From CBDFGN01 sp965247065 (GTDB lineage: Bacteria > Bacteroidota > Bacteroidia > Cytophagales > Cyclobacteriaceae), in the NCBI GenBank assembly GCA_965247065.1, contig CBDFGN010000005.1:186001-250000 (forward strand): DNA of 64,000 bases. Direction: 5' to 3'. A program made the translations under genes and the position numbers. Below are positions 36,855 through 45,967 of this stretch, piece after piece. Position 1 is the first letter of the stretch; every line of letters begins with the position of its first letter. The notes below the pieces were generated by a model. It saw only the letters and a list, made by a program, of their open reading frames with translations. It ran no database searches and had not been told where the DNA came from.

Positions 36855-37885
36855 ACGTGAGTTCGACAATAAGGAATGATTAAAGAGCGAGAAAGAGTTG
36901 ACCGGTGTCCTGGTAGTTCAATTTGATTGAGGGCTTTTTTTCGCAAAAGTTGTAAGCGATTAAAGCCGAGAAAAGGTTGGTAAGGAAATTAGTTGGGCTC
37001 CTGTGCCTGGAGTGTTCAATCTGGAAGATGTTTTTAAGTTGATCAATGATAGTCTCACAAATAGCCCTTTTACGGAGCATTATAGCATCCATGATGGGGG
37101 TTAAGGATGAGGACTTCATATTGCGTTTGAGTTTGGTTATCAGATGGACTCCGCGGAAGAACAGATTTTTAAAAAGTTCCTTACTGATGTAGCCTTTATC
37201 ACCAAAGAGCTTTCCGAATAATTTCTTAATAAACCGTTCAATTTTAAGAGGCTTTCTGTCATCCACATTGCCCGGTGTGAGCATAAAATCGATGATTTCA
37301 CCCGTATCAGCAGTGATAAGATGGAGCTTAAACCCGTAGAACCATCCGATGGAACAATGGCCTCTTTTAGCTAACCCTTCAAATACTTTATGGTTATGGA
37401 TCCGTCTGTTATGACAGACCCTTAACGGAGTGCTGTCTATAAAACTTATACCTGTACACTGTCCAGTCCCTTGTGTTTTCAGATAAATAGCCATTGGCAG
37501 AAGACTTCCACTACAAAGTTCTACCATTCGGTTATAGCTTACCACATCAGGAAAGAAGGAGCGCAAGTGGCCACAAACGTATGTGTTGTAAAAGGTCTTG
37601 AAATTTCGATATCCTGAGATCTGGAACAAGACCTGTATAGTCATTACTTCGGATAAAGAAAGCTTACCAGGTTTGTTGCGCTTTTTACTTCCCAGCAATC
37701 TTTTTTCCAATTTTGGGACAAAATCCAGACAAAAATCGTCAATGGAACAAAAAATTTCAGTAATTTTAGTAGCAGTTAACATAGGCAGAAATATTAGTTA
37801 TTTTGTTGATTGTCAATGACTTAATATACTAATTTTCTGCCTTTTTTCTATCAATAAACTACTCTATTTTATATCGAACTCACGT
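36855..37885 (-). mobile_element. Insertion sequence, IS982 family
   Basis: A complete 1031-base element. The terminal inverted repeats begin ACGTGAGTTCGA at both ends (12 perfect bases, then AT-rich and less matched). It is flanked by a direct repeat TATATTA at 36848-36854 and 37886-37892. It carries one transposase gene on the minus strand. All parts look intact, so the copy may be active. It sits inside a DUF4249 gene. Confidence 0.93.
36880..37782 (-). CDS. IS982-family transposase
   Basis: 300 aa DDE transposase. First acidic residue in SFIDSTPLRVCHNRRIHNHK (family motif with CHNxR), second in FGDKGYISKEL, and the glutamate in RKRAICETIIDQLKNIFQ. The basic spacing and length fit IS982. 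An N-terminal helical DNA-binding part precedes these (SLSEVMTIQVLFQISGYRNF). The start is the ATG at 37782 within the element; the stop lies 25 bases from the left end. No frameshift is seen, so the product is likely functional. Confidence 0.93.
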   Translation of the reverse strand: MLTATKITEIFCSIDDFCLDFVPKLEKRLLGSKKRNKPGKLSLSEVMTIQVLFQISGYRNFKTFYNTYVCGHLRSFFPDVVSYNRMVELCSGSLLPMAIYLKTQGTGQCTGISFIDSTPLRVCHNRRIHNHKVFEGLAKRGHCSIGWFYGFKLHLITADTGEIIDFMLTPGNVDDRKPLKIERFIKKLFGKLFGDKGYISKELFKNLFFRGVHLITKLKRNMKSSSLTPIMDAIMLRKRAICETIIDQLKNIFQIEHSRHRSPTNFLTNLFSALIAYNFCEKKPSIKLNYQDTGQLFLAL

Positions 37886-38613
37886 TATATTAGGATCACG
37901 CAGACCGCTGATTTTTATTCGGTCGGCTCAACCCCAAAGGTGAGTGGCGCACAAGTGGTAGTCACTGATAGTAAGGGCGCCGGCTTCGAATATGTTGAGC
38001 AGCCCAATGACCTGGGGCTCTATTTATCTCAAGAGGTATTCCGGGGGGAGGTCGGTGTAACCTACTCCTTGGATGTAACGTTAGGGAATAAAACTTTTCA
38101 CGCCTCTGAAGAATTAATGCGGGTAACCACAATTGACAGTACCATTTATAGAATAGACGAGCGTCGTAAAGCGGATCTCGAGAAAAATCCTGATGATGTG
38201 GATGAGGAGGACAAGGACCGCTATTATGAAGTTCTGATGTACACTAAGGAGCCGCAGGAGACTGTTGACTACTACTTGTTCAAATTCTACCGGAACGGCG
38301 AGGTAAGCAATTTTGATGGACAAGACATTTACTATGCGGACGATGTCATTGTGCAGGAAAATATTAACGGAGTTGCAGCCAATGACTGGTATAAAATAGG
38401 AGAACTGGCCCGGTTTGAAATGTACAGCCTCACCCGGGAAGCCTACCTATACTATGCCGATTTAGATATTACTATAAACAACGATGGCGGCCTGTTCAGC
38501 CCACTGCCTACTAATCCCAGAACTAATCTTTCTAACGGAGCGTTGGGATTGTTCCAGGTATCAGCCACGGTAGCAGATGAAGTGATTATCGAATAACCCG
38601 GAATTCGCTTTAT

Positions 38614-38796
38614 ATGAGTCTCTTAAGAATTAGTATTTCCCATGGAATCGCCAGGCTTTTGCACAAAAGAAATGTGAAGCACTTCCAGTTGAGAAAGGAC
38701 TTTACTTTTGACGATAATTCGCGCCAGGATTACTTGGACCATTTCCAACAAATGCAACTTTTTGAACTACAAAAATTCAAATCCAGAGATCGGTAA
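38614..38796 (+). CDS. Possible small protein (60 aa)
   Basis: A short frame with an ATG 17 bases after the DUF4249 stop. Its product is basic and amphipathic (HGIARLLHKRNVKHFQLRKDF, then DYLDHFQQMQLFELQKF). It overlaps the 5' part of the MGMT frame. No family was recognised. The position suggests it may be the last gene of the TonB operon, but it could be chance. Confidence 0.35.
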   Translation: MSLLRISISHGIARLLHKRNVKHFQLRKDFTFDDNSRQDYLDHFQQMQLFELQKFKSRDR

Positions 38797-39298
38797 CCCA
38801 GGCGCCATTTCCATAGCCTTTTTAGACACCCCCATCGGGTTGCTGAGAATAACGGGAGACAGGCTTTTCTTGCACCGAATAGAGTTTGTGACCGAGAACT
38901 CAATTGCACAGCAAAAACTAATACCATCGGCGCTGTCTCATGTTGGCTCTCAACTTGATGAGTATTTTAATGGCTCCAGGAAGGAATTTGACCTTGAACT
39001 GAGGCCGGAAGGGACTGATTTCCAGTTGAGGGTTTGGAAGAAAGTTGGGAAAGTCAAATTTGGACAGGTGACCACTTACTTAAATATGGCAATAAATTTA
39101 GGAGATAAGGGATTACTTAGGGCCGTTGGAGGTGCCAACGGTGCCAATCCAATCCCTATTGTCATACCTTGCCATCGGGTTATAGGAGCGGAAGGAAGGC
39201 TGATCGGATATGGTGGAGGCTTATGGCGCAAACAGTGGCTGTTAGAGCACGAGGGCTTCAAGTATTCCCCCGATCCGGACCAAATGGATCTCTTCTAA
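38708..39298 (+). CDS. ogt: Methylated-DNA-protein cysteine methyltransferase
   Basis: O6-alkylguanine repair by suicidal transfer to the active-site cysteine. The core has GTDFQLRVWKKVGKVKFGQVTTY (DNA-binding helix-turn-helix) and IPCHRVIGAEGRLIGYGGG, with the PCHRV cysteine intact; the protein ends WLLEHEGF. The start is uncertain because no ATG opens the frame: TTG at 38708 gives 196 aa, while TTG near 38760 (LNYKNSN) would give about 179 aa and fits the family better. Its last bases overlap the convergent aminotransferase gene. Compare the cysteine-less homologue at 8.1 kb. Confidence 0.92.
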   Translation: MTIIRARITWTISNKCNFLNYKNSNPEIGNPGAISIAFLDTPIGLLRITGDRLFLHRIEFVTENSIAQQKLIPSALSHVGSQLDEYFNGSRKEFDLELRPEGTDFQLRVWKKVGKVKFGQVTTYLNMAINLGDKGLLRAVGGANGANPIPIVIPCHRVIGAEGRLIGYGGGLWRKQWLLEHEGFKYSPDPDQMDLF

Positions 39299-40194
39299 AT
39301 TATTGGTTCCCCCTCGTTTTGGGTTTCTTCGTTATAAAAGGCCTGAATGCGTTGAGTTTCGGATCCTAATTCTCCGGTTCCAATTCTTCGTCCGTCTACT
39401 TCTAAAACCGCAATGATTTCGCCCATAGTGCCAGTGACAAAGACTTCATCAGCGGTGTATATTTCATACAAACTGATTCTTTTTTCACAAACTGCGATTT
39501 GATGCCGCCGGGCCAAGTCAAGTACCACCCCGCGGGTGATGCCCGGAAGGCAATAATCTGCCCATGGAGTTCTTAGCTCTTGGTGTTTGAATAAAAAGAT
39601 ATTGGTGGCGTTTGTTTCAGAAACGAATCCATCAATGTCCAGCATAATGGCGTCATCCACCTCGGCTTGATTAGCCTCAATCTTGGCCAGGATGTTGTTG
39701 ATAAGGTTATTATGGTGGATTTTGGAATCAACACATTGAGGAGGATTTCGGCAAACCGAGGACGTGATCAATCGAATGCCTGAGTTGTTGTAAACCGGTT
39801 TTTTCCATTCAGCCAAAACAATAAGGGTGCAGCCCGTTATATTGAACTCAGGACTCATTCCGGAAGTGGTTTTCTCCCCTCGGGTCAGCGTAAGCCGGAT
39901 ATGGGCGTTGTTCGACATGTTATTGGCTTTTAGAGTTCTAAAAATGGCGGTCTTAATCTCCTCAATCTTCGGAACGGATTGGAAGGCCATCGCCTTGGCA
40001 GAATCAGACATTCGACGTAAATGGGCGTCCAACTGGAAAATTCTACCATCATACACCCTGAGTCCTTCCCAGACGGCATCCCCGCCCTGGACTGAACTAT
40101 CAAATACCGATATTCGGGCCTGTTCCCGTGAAAATAAGTCACCGTTGATGCTCACCAAGATCTCCTTGTTCCTGGGGTCACTTGATGAATCCAC
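39295..40194 (-). CDS. Class IV aminotransferase (branched-chain type)
   Basis: Fold-type IV PLP enzyme, 299 aa. The PLP lysine is in VDSKIHHNNLINNILAKIEA; phosphate-binding and substrate blocks are ISVFDSSVQGGDAVWEGLRV, FVSETNATNIFLF and LPGITRGVVLDLA. It may act on branched-chain or D-amino acids. The start is a GTG that overlaps the stop of the upstream sulfotransferase-like gene by one base (TAGTG), so the two are coupled. Plants have a single protein joining these same two domains, which supports a common task; I recall this from general knowledge of BCAT-like proteins and did not check it. Confidence 0.92.
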   Translation of the reverse strand: MDSSSDPRNKEILVSINGDLFSREQARISVFDSSVQGGDAVWEGLRVYDGRIFQLDAHLRRMSDSAKAMAFQSVPKIEEIKTAIFRTLKANNMSNNAHIRLTLTRGEKTTSGMSPEFNITGCTLIVLAEWKKPVYNNSGIRLITSSVCRNPPQCVDSKIHHNNLINNILAKIEANQAEVDDAIMLDIDGFVSETNATNIFLFKHQELRTPWADYCLPGITRGVVLDLARRHQIAVCEKRISLYEIYTADEVFVTGTMGEIIAVLEVDGRRIGTGELGSETQRIQAFYNEETQNEGEPII

Positions 40195-40925
40195 TATGTG
40201 TTTGATTTATTAATAGCATAGTTGGATAATTGCTCATAGTAATGCTGGCACTCGGCCAAAAGGGGTCGAAACTTATCCTCAATATGGGCCTGCTTTGGGG
40301 AGTAGACACCAAATCCTGTGGATTGATGAACCTTCTGGTACCAGAATTTGGCCCAGATGCCATCCTCCGGACGGGGTCCAGGCTCCCACTGTAGCATCTC
40401 CCTCCGGTACGTAATGCCGCAAAATTGACATAAGTCTCTCAAAGCGCCTTCAGGATCGACAAGAAGGTCTTTACAATCAACAACCGTTACTGGAATTCCC
40501 ATGGAAATTAATTCCAGCATGAGCTCAAATTGATCATACAGAGCTGTTTCCTGCAGATTCGGATTCTTCACGTTGTTTAACAGCGATGGTAACATCTCCA
40601 CGGGATCTCGTATCAGAAGGATATTCTTTACATGTCTTAAGAATCCATGATCCAAACCAATAAGGTGCTTGGCCATATTCTTTACAAATAAGTTTTTGCC
40701 GGTGCCGCCTTTTAGAAAAACATTTTCTATTACTCTTCCTCCATCATTCTCCTGGGATATGAGGATATCCTCCCGGCCCGGATGATCAAATCCGGTGGTC
40801 TTTAGATAATGAGCATAAAGTGGCTCATCCAGTACCACAGTGTCGTCCCTTTGGGCGAAAGAGTACATTAAAGCGGTCGATACATTTCGGGGACCGGACC
40901 AGAGGCTAATTATAGAAGGGCTCAT
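40194..40925 (-). CDS. Sulfotransferase-like P-loop protein
   Basis: 243 aa. The N-terminus ISLWSGPRNVSTALMYSFAQR is a PAPS 5'-phosphosulfate-binding-like loop of the sulfotransferase fold, where the usual GxxRSGTT is replaced by SGPRNVSTA. The 3'-phosphate region is ILLIRDPVEMLPSLLNN (RDPV motif). Membrane segments are absent. The acceptor is unknown. Coupling to an aminotransferase suggests a small amino acid- or sulfur-related metabolite; whether it still transfers sulfate is untested. Confidence 0.85.
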   Translation of the reverse strand: MSPSIISLWSGPRNVSTALMYSFAQRDDTVVLDEPLYAHYLKTTGFDHPGREDILISQENDGGRVIENVFLKGGTGKNLFVKNMAKHLIGLDHGFLRHVKNILLIRDPVEMLPSLLNNVKNPNLQETALYDQFELMLELISMGIPVTVVDCKDLLVDPEGALRDLCQFCGITYRREMLQWEPGPRPEDGIWAKFWYQKVHQSTGFGVYSPKQAHIEDKFRPLLAECQHYYEQLSNYAINKSNT

Positions 40926-41041
40926 TTTGATTTGGGAGATAAATTAATCAAATAACCTCGATTTTGATCGCAAAGGAGATCATTATAAATTCACAGGGAC
41001 TGCCTGTCGTCCGGCCTTCATAGGCCGGCTGAGGTGTTAGT

Positions 41042-41407
41042 ATGCTTCAAATTCTGGACATAACCCTGCTGATTTTGCACTTGGCGGTGATAGGATTCAA
41101 CCTAACCGGATGGATTTGGGTACTAACAAGAAAATGGCATTTGCTAAGTGTTGGGATTACTGCGTTTTCATGGATTTTCGGAGGTTTTTTCTATGGTTTG
41201 GGATATTGCTTCCTGACTGATTGGCATTGGCAGGTTAAGTACAGGTTGGGAGTTACCGATTTGCCTCCTTCGTTTATTAAATACGCCATGGATTCGATTA
41301 CCGGCGCAAATTTTGACCCACTGATGGTGGATTTCGTTACAGCAATTACTTTTGGATTGATCGTAATTGCATCCATAGTGTCTAATCGCAAACTGCTGAG
41401 ATTTTGA
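41042..41407 (+). CDS. DUF2784 membrane protein
   Basis: 121 aa with three hydrophobic helices (LLILHLAVIGFNLTGWIWV, FSWIFGGFFYGLGYCFLTDW, FVTAITFGLIVIASIV). The FGGFFYGLGYCFLTDWHWQVK stretch with GYCFLTxW is the DUF2784 signature; the pairing of the Cys with the following LTDWxW is conserved. Function unknown. It stands alone between divergent and convergent neighbours. Confidence 0.85.
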   Translation: MLQILDITLLILHLAVIGFNLTGWIWVLTRKWHLLSVGITAFSWIFGGFFYGLGYCFLTDWHWQVKYRLGVTDLPPSFIKYAMDSITGANFDPLMVDFVTAITFGLIVIASIVSNRKLLRF

Positions 41408-41494
41408 GCCACGGTGGATTTCCTTGAGGATCATCGAGTTGCCAATTTTTTTGGTTAATTTGAGTAAATTCTTTCGTGACAAACTTCAAATATT

Positions 41495-41923
41495 ATGTCA
41501 AAAATGAGTCTTAGGACGGGGATGGCTGTCGTTATCAGCTTGTTCCTTATCCATTGCTCAAGTGATAAAAAGCGGTCCCAGATTGACGAGTTGGAGAAGG
41601 AGGTCATGGATATTCATAACAAGGTTATGCCCGGCATGGGAGAGGTGGCTCGATTGAAAGATGAACTTGAAAAAAAGAAGGAAAGCCTGGACAGTATGGC
41701 TACCGAGCAAGCCCAGGCGATTAACGATTTGCTATTGGAATTAAGCGCCGCCAATGACGGTATGATGAACTGGATGCGCAACTATTCCGGGGATTTCACC
41801 GAAATGGCTCGGGAGGACGTCAAAAAGTATCTTGAGGATCAAAAGAAAGCGATAAGCGACGTTCAGGATAGGATTTCCAGGGCCGTTGAAGCAGCCAAAA
41901 AGGAGCTGCAAATACCGGATTAA
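41495..41923 (+). CDS. Coiled-coil lipoprotein
   Basis: 142 aa with a lipoprotein signal (MAVVISLFLIHCSSD, lipobox cysteine) and an almost entirely helical mature part of heptad type (IDELEKEVMDIHNKVMPGM, RLKDELEKKKESLDSMATEQ, DVKKYLEDQKKAISDVQDRI). It ends KKELQIPD. No enzyme motif. Likely outer-membrane-anchored and possibly structural or peptidoglycan-associated, but that is not shown. Confidence 0.82.
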   Translation: MSKMSLRTGMAVVISLFLIHCSSDKKRSQIDELEKEVMDIHNKVMPGMGEVARLKDELEKKKESLDSMATEQAQAINDLLLELSAANDGMMNWMRNYSGDFTEMAREDVKKYLEDQKKAISDVQDRISRAVEAAKKELQIPD

Positions 41924-41978
41924 TGACTGGTCAATCGAGGACTTAGCTTTGGTCCGCAGGCTTGTTTCAACAATCTGC

Positions 41979-42617
41979 TTAACGATACTCCTGCAGAAGG
42001 ATTTGTATGTCTTGAATGAGGAGATTTACCTGATCCTCCTTGGTGCCATCATATACACCCCGGATGCGCCTTTCCTTGTCTACCAACAGGAACGCACCAC
42101 TATGAATGTATCCACCTGGTGCGTCGGCGTCTTCACCTGCGGTCACCAGATAACTTGTTTCTCCCAGGTGGTGGATGTTATCCTGGTCTCCGGTCACAAA
42201 ATGCCATTTGTCGGCGCTAACCTGAAGGCTGTTGGCGTAATCGTTTAGCACCTCTACATCATCGTATTCAGGATCGATTGTATGGCTGATAATTGAAACC
42301 ATATCCTCATGCTCAATAGCATCATATACTCGAAGCATCTGGGTTTTCATAATTGGGCAAATCGTAGGACATGAAGTGAAAAAGAAATCAGCCACATATA
42401 GCCCATCGGAGAATGTACCATTGTTGACAATATTCCCTTCCTGATCGGTGAATTCGAAATCCGGGATTGTATGGTAGATCGTGTCATAGACAGTTTGACC
42501 ATTTTCAATTCGTTCGTTGATCTGCCTATGCCCGAAAATTGGCAGGCGATCGTGATGCTGGTCACAGCCCCATATAAAAACCACCAGGGCAAACCCAATT
42601 ACTTGCTTGCATCGCAT
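41979..42617 (-). CDS. SCO1/SenC family copper chaperone-like protein
   Basis: 212 aa, exported lipoprotein-like N-terminus (FALVVFIWGCDQ). The thioredoxin-like fold has FTSCPTICPIMKTQM (CxxxC copper ligands) and the distal histidine in YIHSGAFLLVDKERRIRG; DPEYDDVEVLNDYANSLQ is the usual central block. SCO proteins deliver copper to the CuA site of cytochrome oxidase or act as thiol redox sensors. It overlaps the upstream hemJ-like gene by one base (TAATG), which fits a heme/cytochrome theme. Confidence 0.93.
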   Translation of the reverse strand: MRCKQVIGFALVVFIWGCDQHHDRLPIFGHRQINERIENGQTVYDTIYHTIPDFEFTDQEGNIVNNGTFSDGLYVADFFFTSCPTICPIMKTQMLRVYDAIEHEDMVSIISHTIDPEYDDVEVLNDYANSLQVSADKWHFVTGDQDNIHHLGETSYLVTAGEDADAPGGYIHSGAFLLVDKERRIRGVYDGTKEDQVNLLIQDIQILLQEYR

Positions 42618-43162
42618 TAGGAACTGATCCTCCTTTTTTTGTACACAACGATTCCCACAAGAAGCAACACTACTATGATCACTAAGCCCAAAAATCCGCT
42701 TGAAAGGCTCAAGGATTCGCGAATTACAACCAGAAATACTATTGTGAATAGGAACAGGGTGGCTATTTCGTTTAAATATCGGATTTGCTGAGATGAGTAT
42801 TTCACCACATTATTTTGGAGTTGCTTGAAAATGAAATGCAGCCAGTGATGGTAAGCATATAGCCCTATCACCAACGCAATCTTAATCCAAAGCCATGCAG
42901 GAATATGCTGATAGTACTGCACCGGAGGAATTATCATTAAAGCCCCACCTAATATCAATGTCAAGATTGCCGACGGCCAAGCAATAATGTACCAGAGTCT
43001 TTTGGTCATCAGTTTCAATTGCTCTGTCAAGATCGATTTTTCAGGCTCATTCTTGTGGCTAGCATCAATATGATAAATGAACAATCGAGGCGTATAAAAT
43101 AGTCCAGCGAACCATGTGGTGATAAAAATGATGTGCAGTGCCTTCAAATATAGGAATGCCAT
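42617..43162 (-). CDS. hemJ: Protoporphyrinogen oxidase HemJ
   Basis: 181 aa, four or five membrane helices. N-terminal signature LYLKALHIIFITTWFAGLFY with the invariant His in LHII, then PRLFIYH and, later, LWYIIAWPSAILTLILGG, WLWIKIALVIGLYAYHHWLH and RYLNEIATLFLF. HemJ oxidises protoporphyrinogen IX to protoporphyrin IX with a heme cofactor. The C-terminus has one additional hydrophobic segment (FLGLVIIVVLLLVGIVVY). It is coupled to the SCO1-like gene; hemE lies at 1.8 kb. Confidence 0.9.
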   Translation of the reverse strand: MAFLYLKALHIIFITTWFAGLFYTPRLFIYHIDASHKNEPEKSILTEQLKLMTKRLWYIIAWPSAILTLILGGALMIIPPVQYYQHIPAWLWIKIALVIGLYAYHHWLHFIFKQLQNNVVKYSSQQIRYLNEIATLFLFTIVFLVVIRESLSLSSGFLGLVIIVVLLLVGIVVYKKRRISS

Positions 43163-43206
43163 CCTGAAATAATTAATGGAGCAAATATAGCCGGAAGCAT
43201 CAAAGG

Positions 43207-45099
43207 TTAATCAACAATTCCCAGCTTCTGAAAGGCTTGGGTAATTTCTTCCAAGATCACAGGATCATCTATTGTTGCCGGCATTTTATACGGTTGACCA
43301 TCCGCAATCTTCTTCATAGTGCCTCGCAGGATTTTTCCCGAGCGGGTCTTGGGGAGTCGTGGGACTATGATCGCTAATCTAAAAGAAGCCACTGGCCCAA
43401 TCTTTTCTCGAACCAGCGCCTTGACCTCACTAACGATAATCTCAGGTTCCCTGGAAACGCCTGACTTCATTACCATAAGCCCCAACGGTACCTCTCCTTT
43501 AATCTTATCAGAAATTCCGACTACTGCACATTCCGCAACGTCCGGATGTGAGGCCAGAACCTCCTCCATACCCCCGGTGGAAAGGCGATGGCCGGCAACG
43601 TTGATGATATCGTCGGTGCGGCTCATAACCCATAAGTAGCCATCCTCATCCTTGTACCCTGCGTCCGCTGTCGAATAGTACCCCGGGAATGTATTAAGGT
43701 AAGTATCCACGAACCCTTGGTCATTGTTCCATAGTGTTGGAAAGCAACCAGGGGGAAGAGGTAACTTTATTGCAATACTACCAATTTGACTGGCCTTCAT
43801 TTCGTTGCCGGTTACTTCTTCCAATATTCGCACGTCGTAACCGGGGACCGGCTTGGCACATGATCCCGGCTTTATCGGGAACATGCCCAGCCCTACACAA
43901 TTGCAACCAACTGGCCATCCGGTTTCGGTTTGCCACCAGTGATCAATCACCGGAACCTTCAGTTGCTGCTGCGCCCACAAAAGAGTATCGGGATCACATC
44001 GTTCACCAGCTAGAAACAGCGTACGGAAGTGACCAAGGTCGTACTTCTTTATATAATCACCGTCTGGGTCCTCTCTTTTGACAGCTCTGAATACTGTGGG
44101 TGCCGTGAAGAGAACACTTACTTTGTGCTGGGACACCACCCTCCAAAATGCCCCTGGGTCAGGAGTTCCAACAGGTTTTCCTTCGTAAAGGACGGTGGTG
44201 TTGCCATTGAACAAAGGAGCATAAACGATGTAAGAATGTCCAACCGTCCAACCCAAGTCGGAAGCGGCCCAATAGACTTCTCCCGGATCCACCCCATAGA
44301 TGTTTTTCATGCTCCATTTCAAGGCCACAAGATGGCCGCCATTGTCCCTTACCACTCCCTTCGGTACTCCGGTTGTTCCTGAGGTGTAGAGTATATAAAG
44401 CGGATCGGTTGCATCAAGCTCCACCCAACTAACACGCGAGGCCTTTTTCATCAATTCATGCCAGTCAAGATCCCGATCGGGCATCAATTCAGCCCTAATT
44501 TGAGGTCGACGCAGAATAATGGTCCTTTCCGGCTTATTGGTAGAGATCTCAATGGCCTAGTCCAATAAAGGTTTGTACTCCACGATTCGATTCACTTCGA
44601 TTCCACATGAGGCAGAAACAATGATCTTGGCTTGGGCGTCGTCTATTCTGGTGGCCAACTCATTAGCGGCAAACCCTCCAAAAACGACCGAATGAATAGC
44701 CCCAATCCGGGCGCAACCTAACATAGCTACCACGGTTTCAGGCACCATGGGCATATAAATTATTACCCTGTCACCTTTAGATACACCCAGTTCGGTCAAA
44801 ACTCCGGCAAACAACTCTACTTGGTCCAGCAACTCTGCAAACGTGAAGGATCTGATGGTATTGGTAACCGGACTATCGTAGATCAACGCGGCTTGATCGG
44901 CCCGGCCGTTTTCCACATGAAAATCTAAGGCGTTATAACAAGTATTGATTTTGCCACCAGTAAACCAGCGGTAGATTGGCTTTTGAGAGCCGTCCAGCAC
45001 CTGATCCCATTGTTTGATCCATTGGACGTCCTTGGCGGCTTCAGCCCAGAATTGCTCTGGCTTACTTAGTGATTCTTGGTACTTGGTTGCGTAATTCAT
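43207..45099 (-). pseudogene. prpE: Propionate-CoA ligase (PrpE), in-frame TAG
   Basis: AMP-forming acyl-CoA synthetase activating propionate (or acetate). The single frame of about 631 codons is broken only by TAG at 44557-44559, after IVEYKPLLD and before AIEISTNKPERTII, where Glu or Lys/Gln is expected and one base separates TAG from GAG. Other parts are intact: SVVFGGFAANELATRIDDA, DPLYILYTSGTTGVPKG, DHWWQTETGWP, TADAGYKDEDGYLWVMSRTDDIINVAGHRLSTG and the KxRSGK lysine (PKTRSGKILR). Restart at a downstream ATG would give a 426-aa piece lacking the N-terminal third. MeaB and B12 uptake genes nearby suit a propionate-to-succinyl-CoA path. Confidence 0.9.
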
Positions 45100-45248
45100 G
45101 TCTACTGGTCAGATCGCCATTGAGGTCCGACCGGTATCAAAGTACGAATCTTCATTTAGAGATCATAATGAACTCCTAAGTAGAGAAATTGTTGCTGTTA
45201 GGTCCCTCTCGCCAGATTGCGGACCCGGTTGAGTTCCGTTCGACTTTT

Positions 45249-45355
45249 TCATTCCTTGGAGGCTTTCTTAAGTCCAACTAAAATCAGGTGACATCCAGGG
45301 CTTGGCCATTTCACTGAACACGGGAAAATTTCGACGACTGCTTGAATCGTTTTGT
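45249..45355 (-). pseudogene. C-terminal tail of a lost gene (about 36 codons)
   Basis: Directly after the stop of the TIGR04282 gene, the minus strand reads TIQAVVEIFPCSVKWPSPG and CHLILVGLKKASKE, then TGA at 45249. The pattern is a credible end of a globular enzyme, perhaps a SAM methyltransferase (the PGCHLILVGLKK strand is typical of the last strand), but no start or N-terminal part exists. The break falls exactly at the neighbour's stop codon, so this looks like a deletion scar. Confidence 0.5.
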
Positions 45356-45967
45356 CTATTCTTGGCCTTGATTAATGAGGATTTCCAGGCCTTTTAAGTC
45401 CTCCTGGTCATCAATGTCATTTAGGAGCGGCAACAGCCTGACCTTTATCCCAAGCTTACTAATATCTCTCAGCGTATCTTTCAATATTGCTGGGGTGCTC
45501 CATTTTTTGTTTATAAAAAATTGCGAATGGAGCTCGTTCAGGCCTATTAAATAGTATCCACCATCCTGGGCAGGTCCTATTACAACATCATTGTTGTCCA
45601 GTTCCTTAAAGGCCTGGTTGATAATTCCAGCAGTGAGATCGTAGCAGTCGCTGCCGATGATTACAACTTTACCATACCCGTCCTCAAATGAGCTCTGGAA
45701 TGCCCTGTACATTCGAATTCCTAGATCTCCGCGTGATTGCAGGGCTTTGCTGAAAATCCGTGAATCCCAAATGTCCTCTGATTCTACTCGGTCTGAATAG
45801 TAGACAATTTTGTCCGAGTCCGAATCTTGAGCCACTTGGCAGGTTTTAGTCAGGAGAAGTTCATAAATCTCAAGCGCCTTCACCGGACCGACGGTCCGGG
45901 CTAGACGGGATTTGACTTGACCCAATGTGGGGTTTCGTACAAAAATTATCAACAGAGAATTTCTCAT
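45356..45967 (-). CDS. TIGR04282-family glycosyltransferase (DUF2064)
   Basis: 203 aa GT-A fold protein. Motifs: IIFVRNPTLGQVKSRLARTVG at the start (nucleotide-binding), VVIIGSDCYDLTAGIINQAF (D-x-D-like metal site) and DVVIGPAQDGGYYLIGLNEL, which is diagnostic of this family, annotated elsewhere as arsenosugar biosynthesis glycosyltransferase. ATG 45967 overlaps the upstream gene stop by one base. It is last in the six-gene redox/glycosyltransferase cluster. True substrate not established. Confidence 0.88.
   Translation of the reverse strand: MRNSLLIIFVRNPTLGQVKSRLARTVGPVKALEIYELLLTKTCQVAQDSDSDKIVYYSDRVESEDIWDSRIFSKALQSRGDLGIRMYRAFQSSFEDGYGKVVIIGSDCYDLTAGIINQAFKELDNNDVVIGPAQDGGYYLIGLNELHSQFFINKKWSTPAILKDTLRDISKLGIKVRLLPLLNDIDDQEDLKGLEILINQGQE

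Larger units (their letters stand above)
36713..38596 (+). pseudogene. DUF4249 lipoprotein gene interrupted by IS982-family element
   Basis: The start is ATG 36713 with a lipoprotein signal (STLALVACDEP, lipobox cysteine). The 5' part ends at GLLTDEFKQHY. The 3' part resumes as RITQTADFYSVGSTPKVSGA and runs intact to TAA at 38596. Removing the IS (36855-37885) and one copy of the seven-base target repeat joins the two parts in frame with no other lesion, so the insertion is recent. The reconstituted protein is about 280 aa with the DUF4249 beta-rich pattern. It would be the surface partner of the TonB receptor just upstream. Confidence 0.93.
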
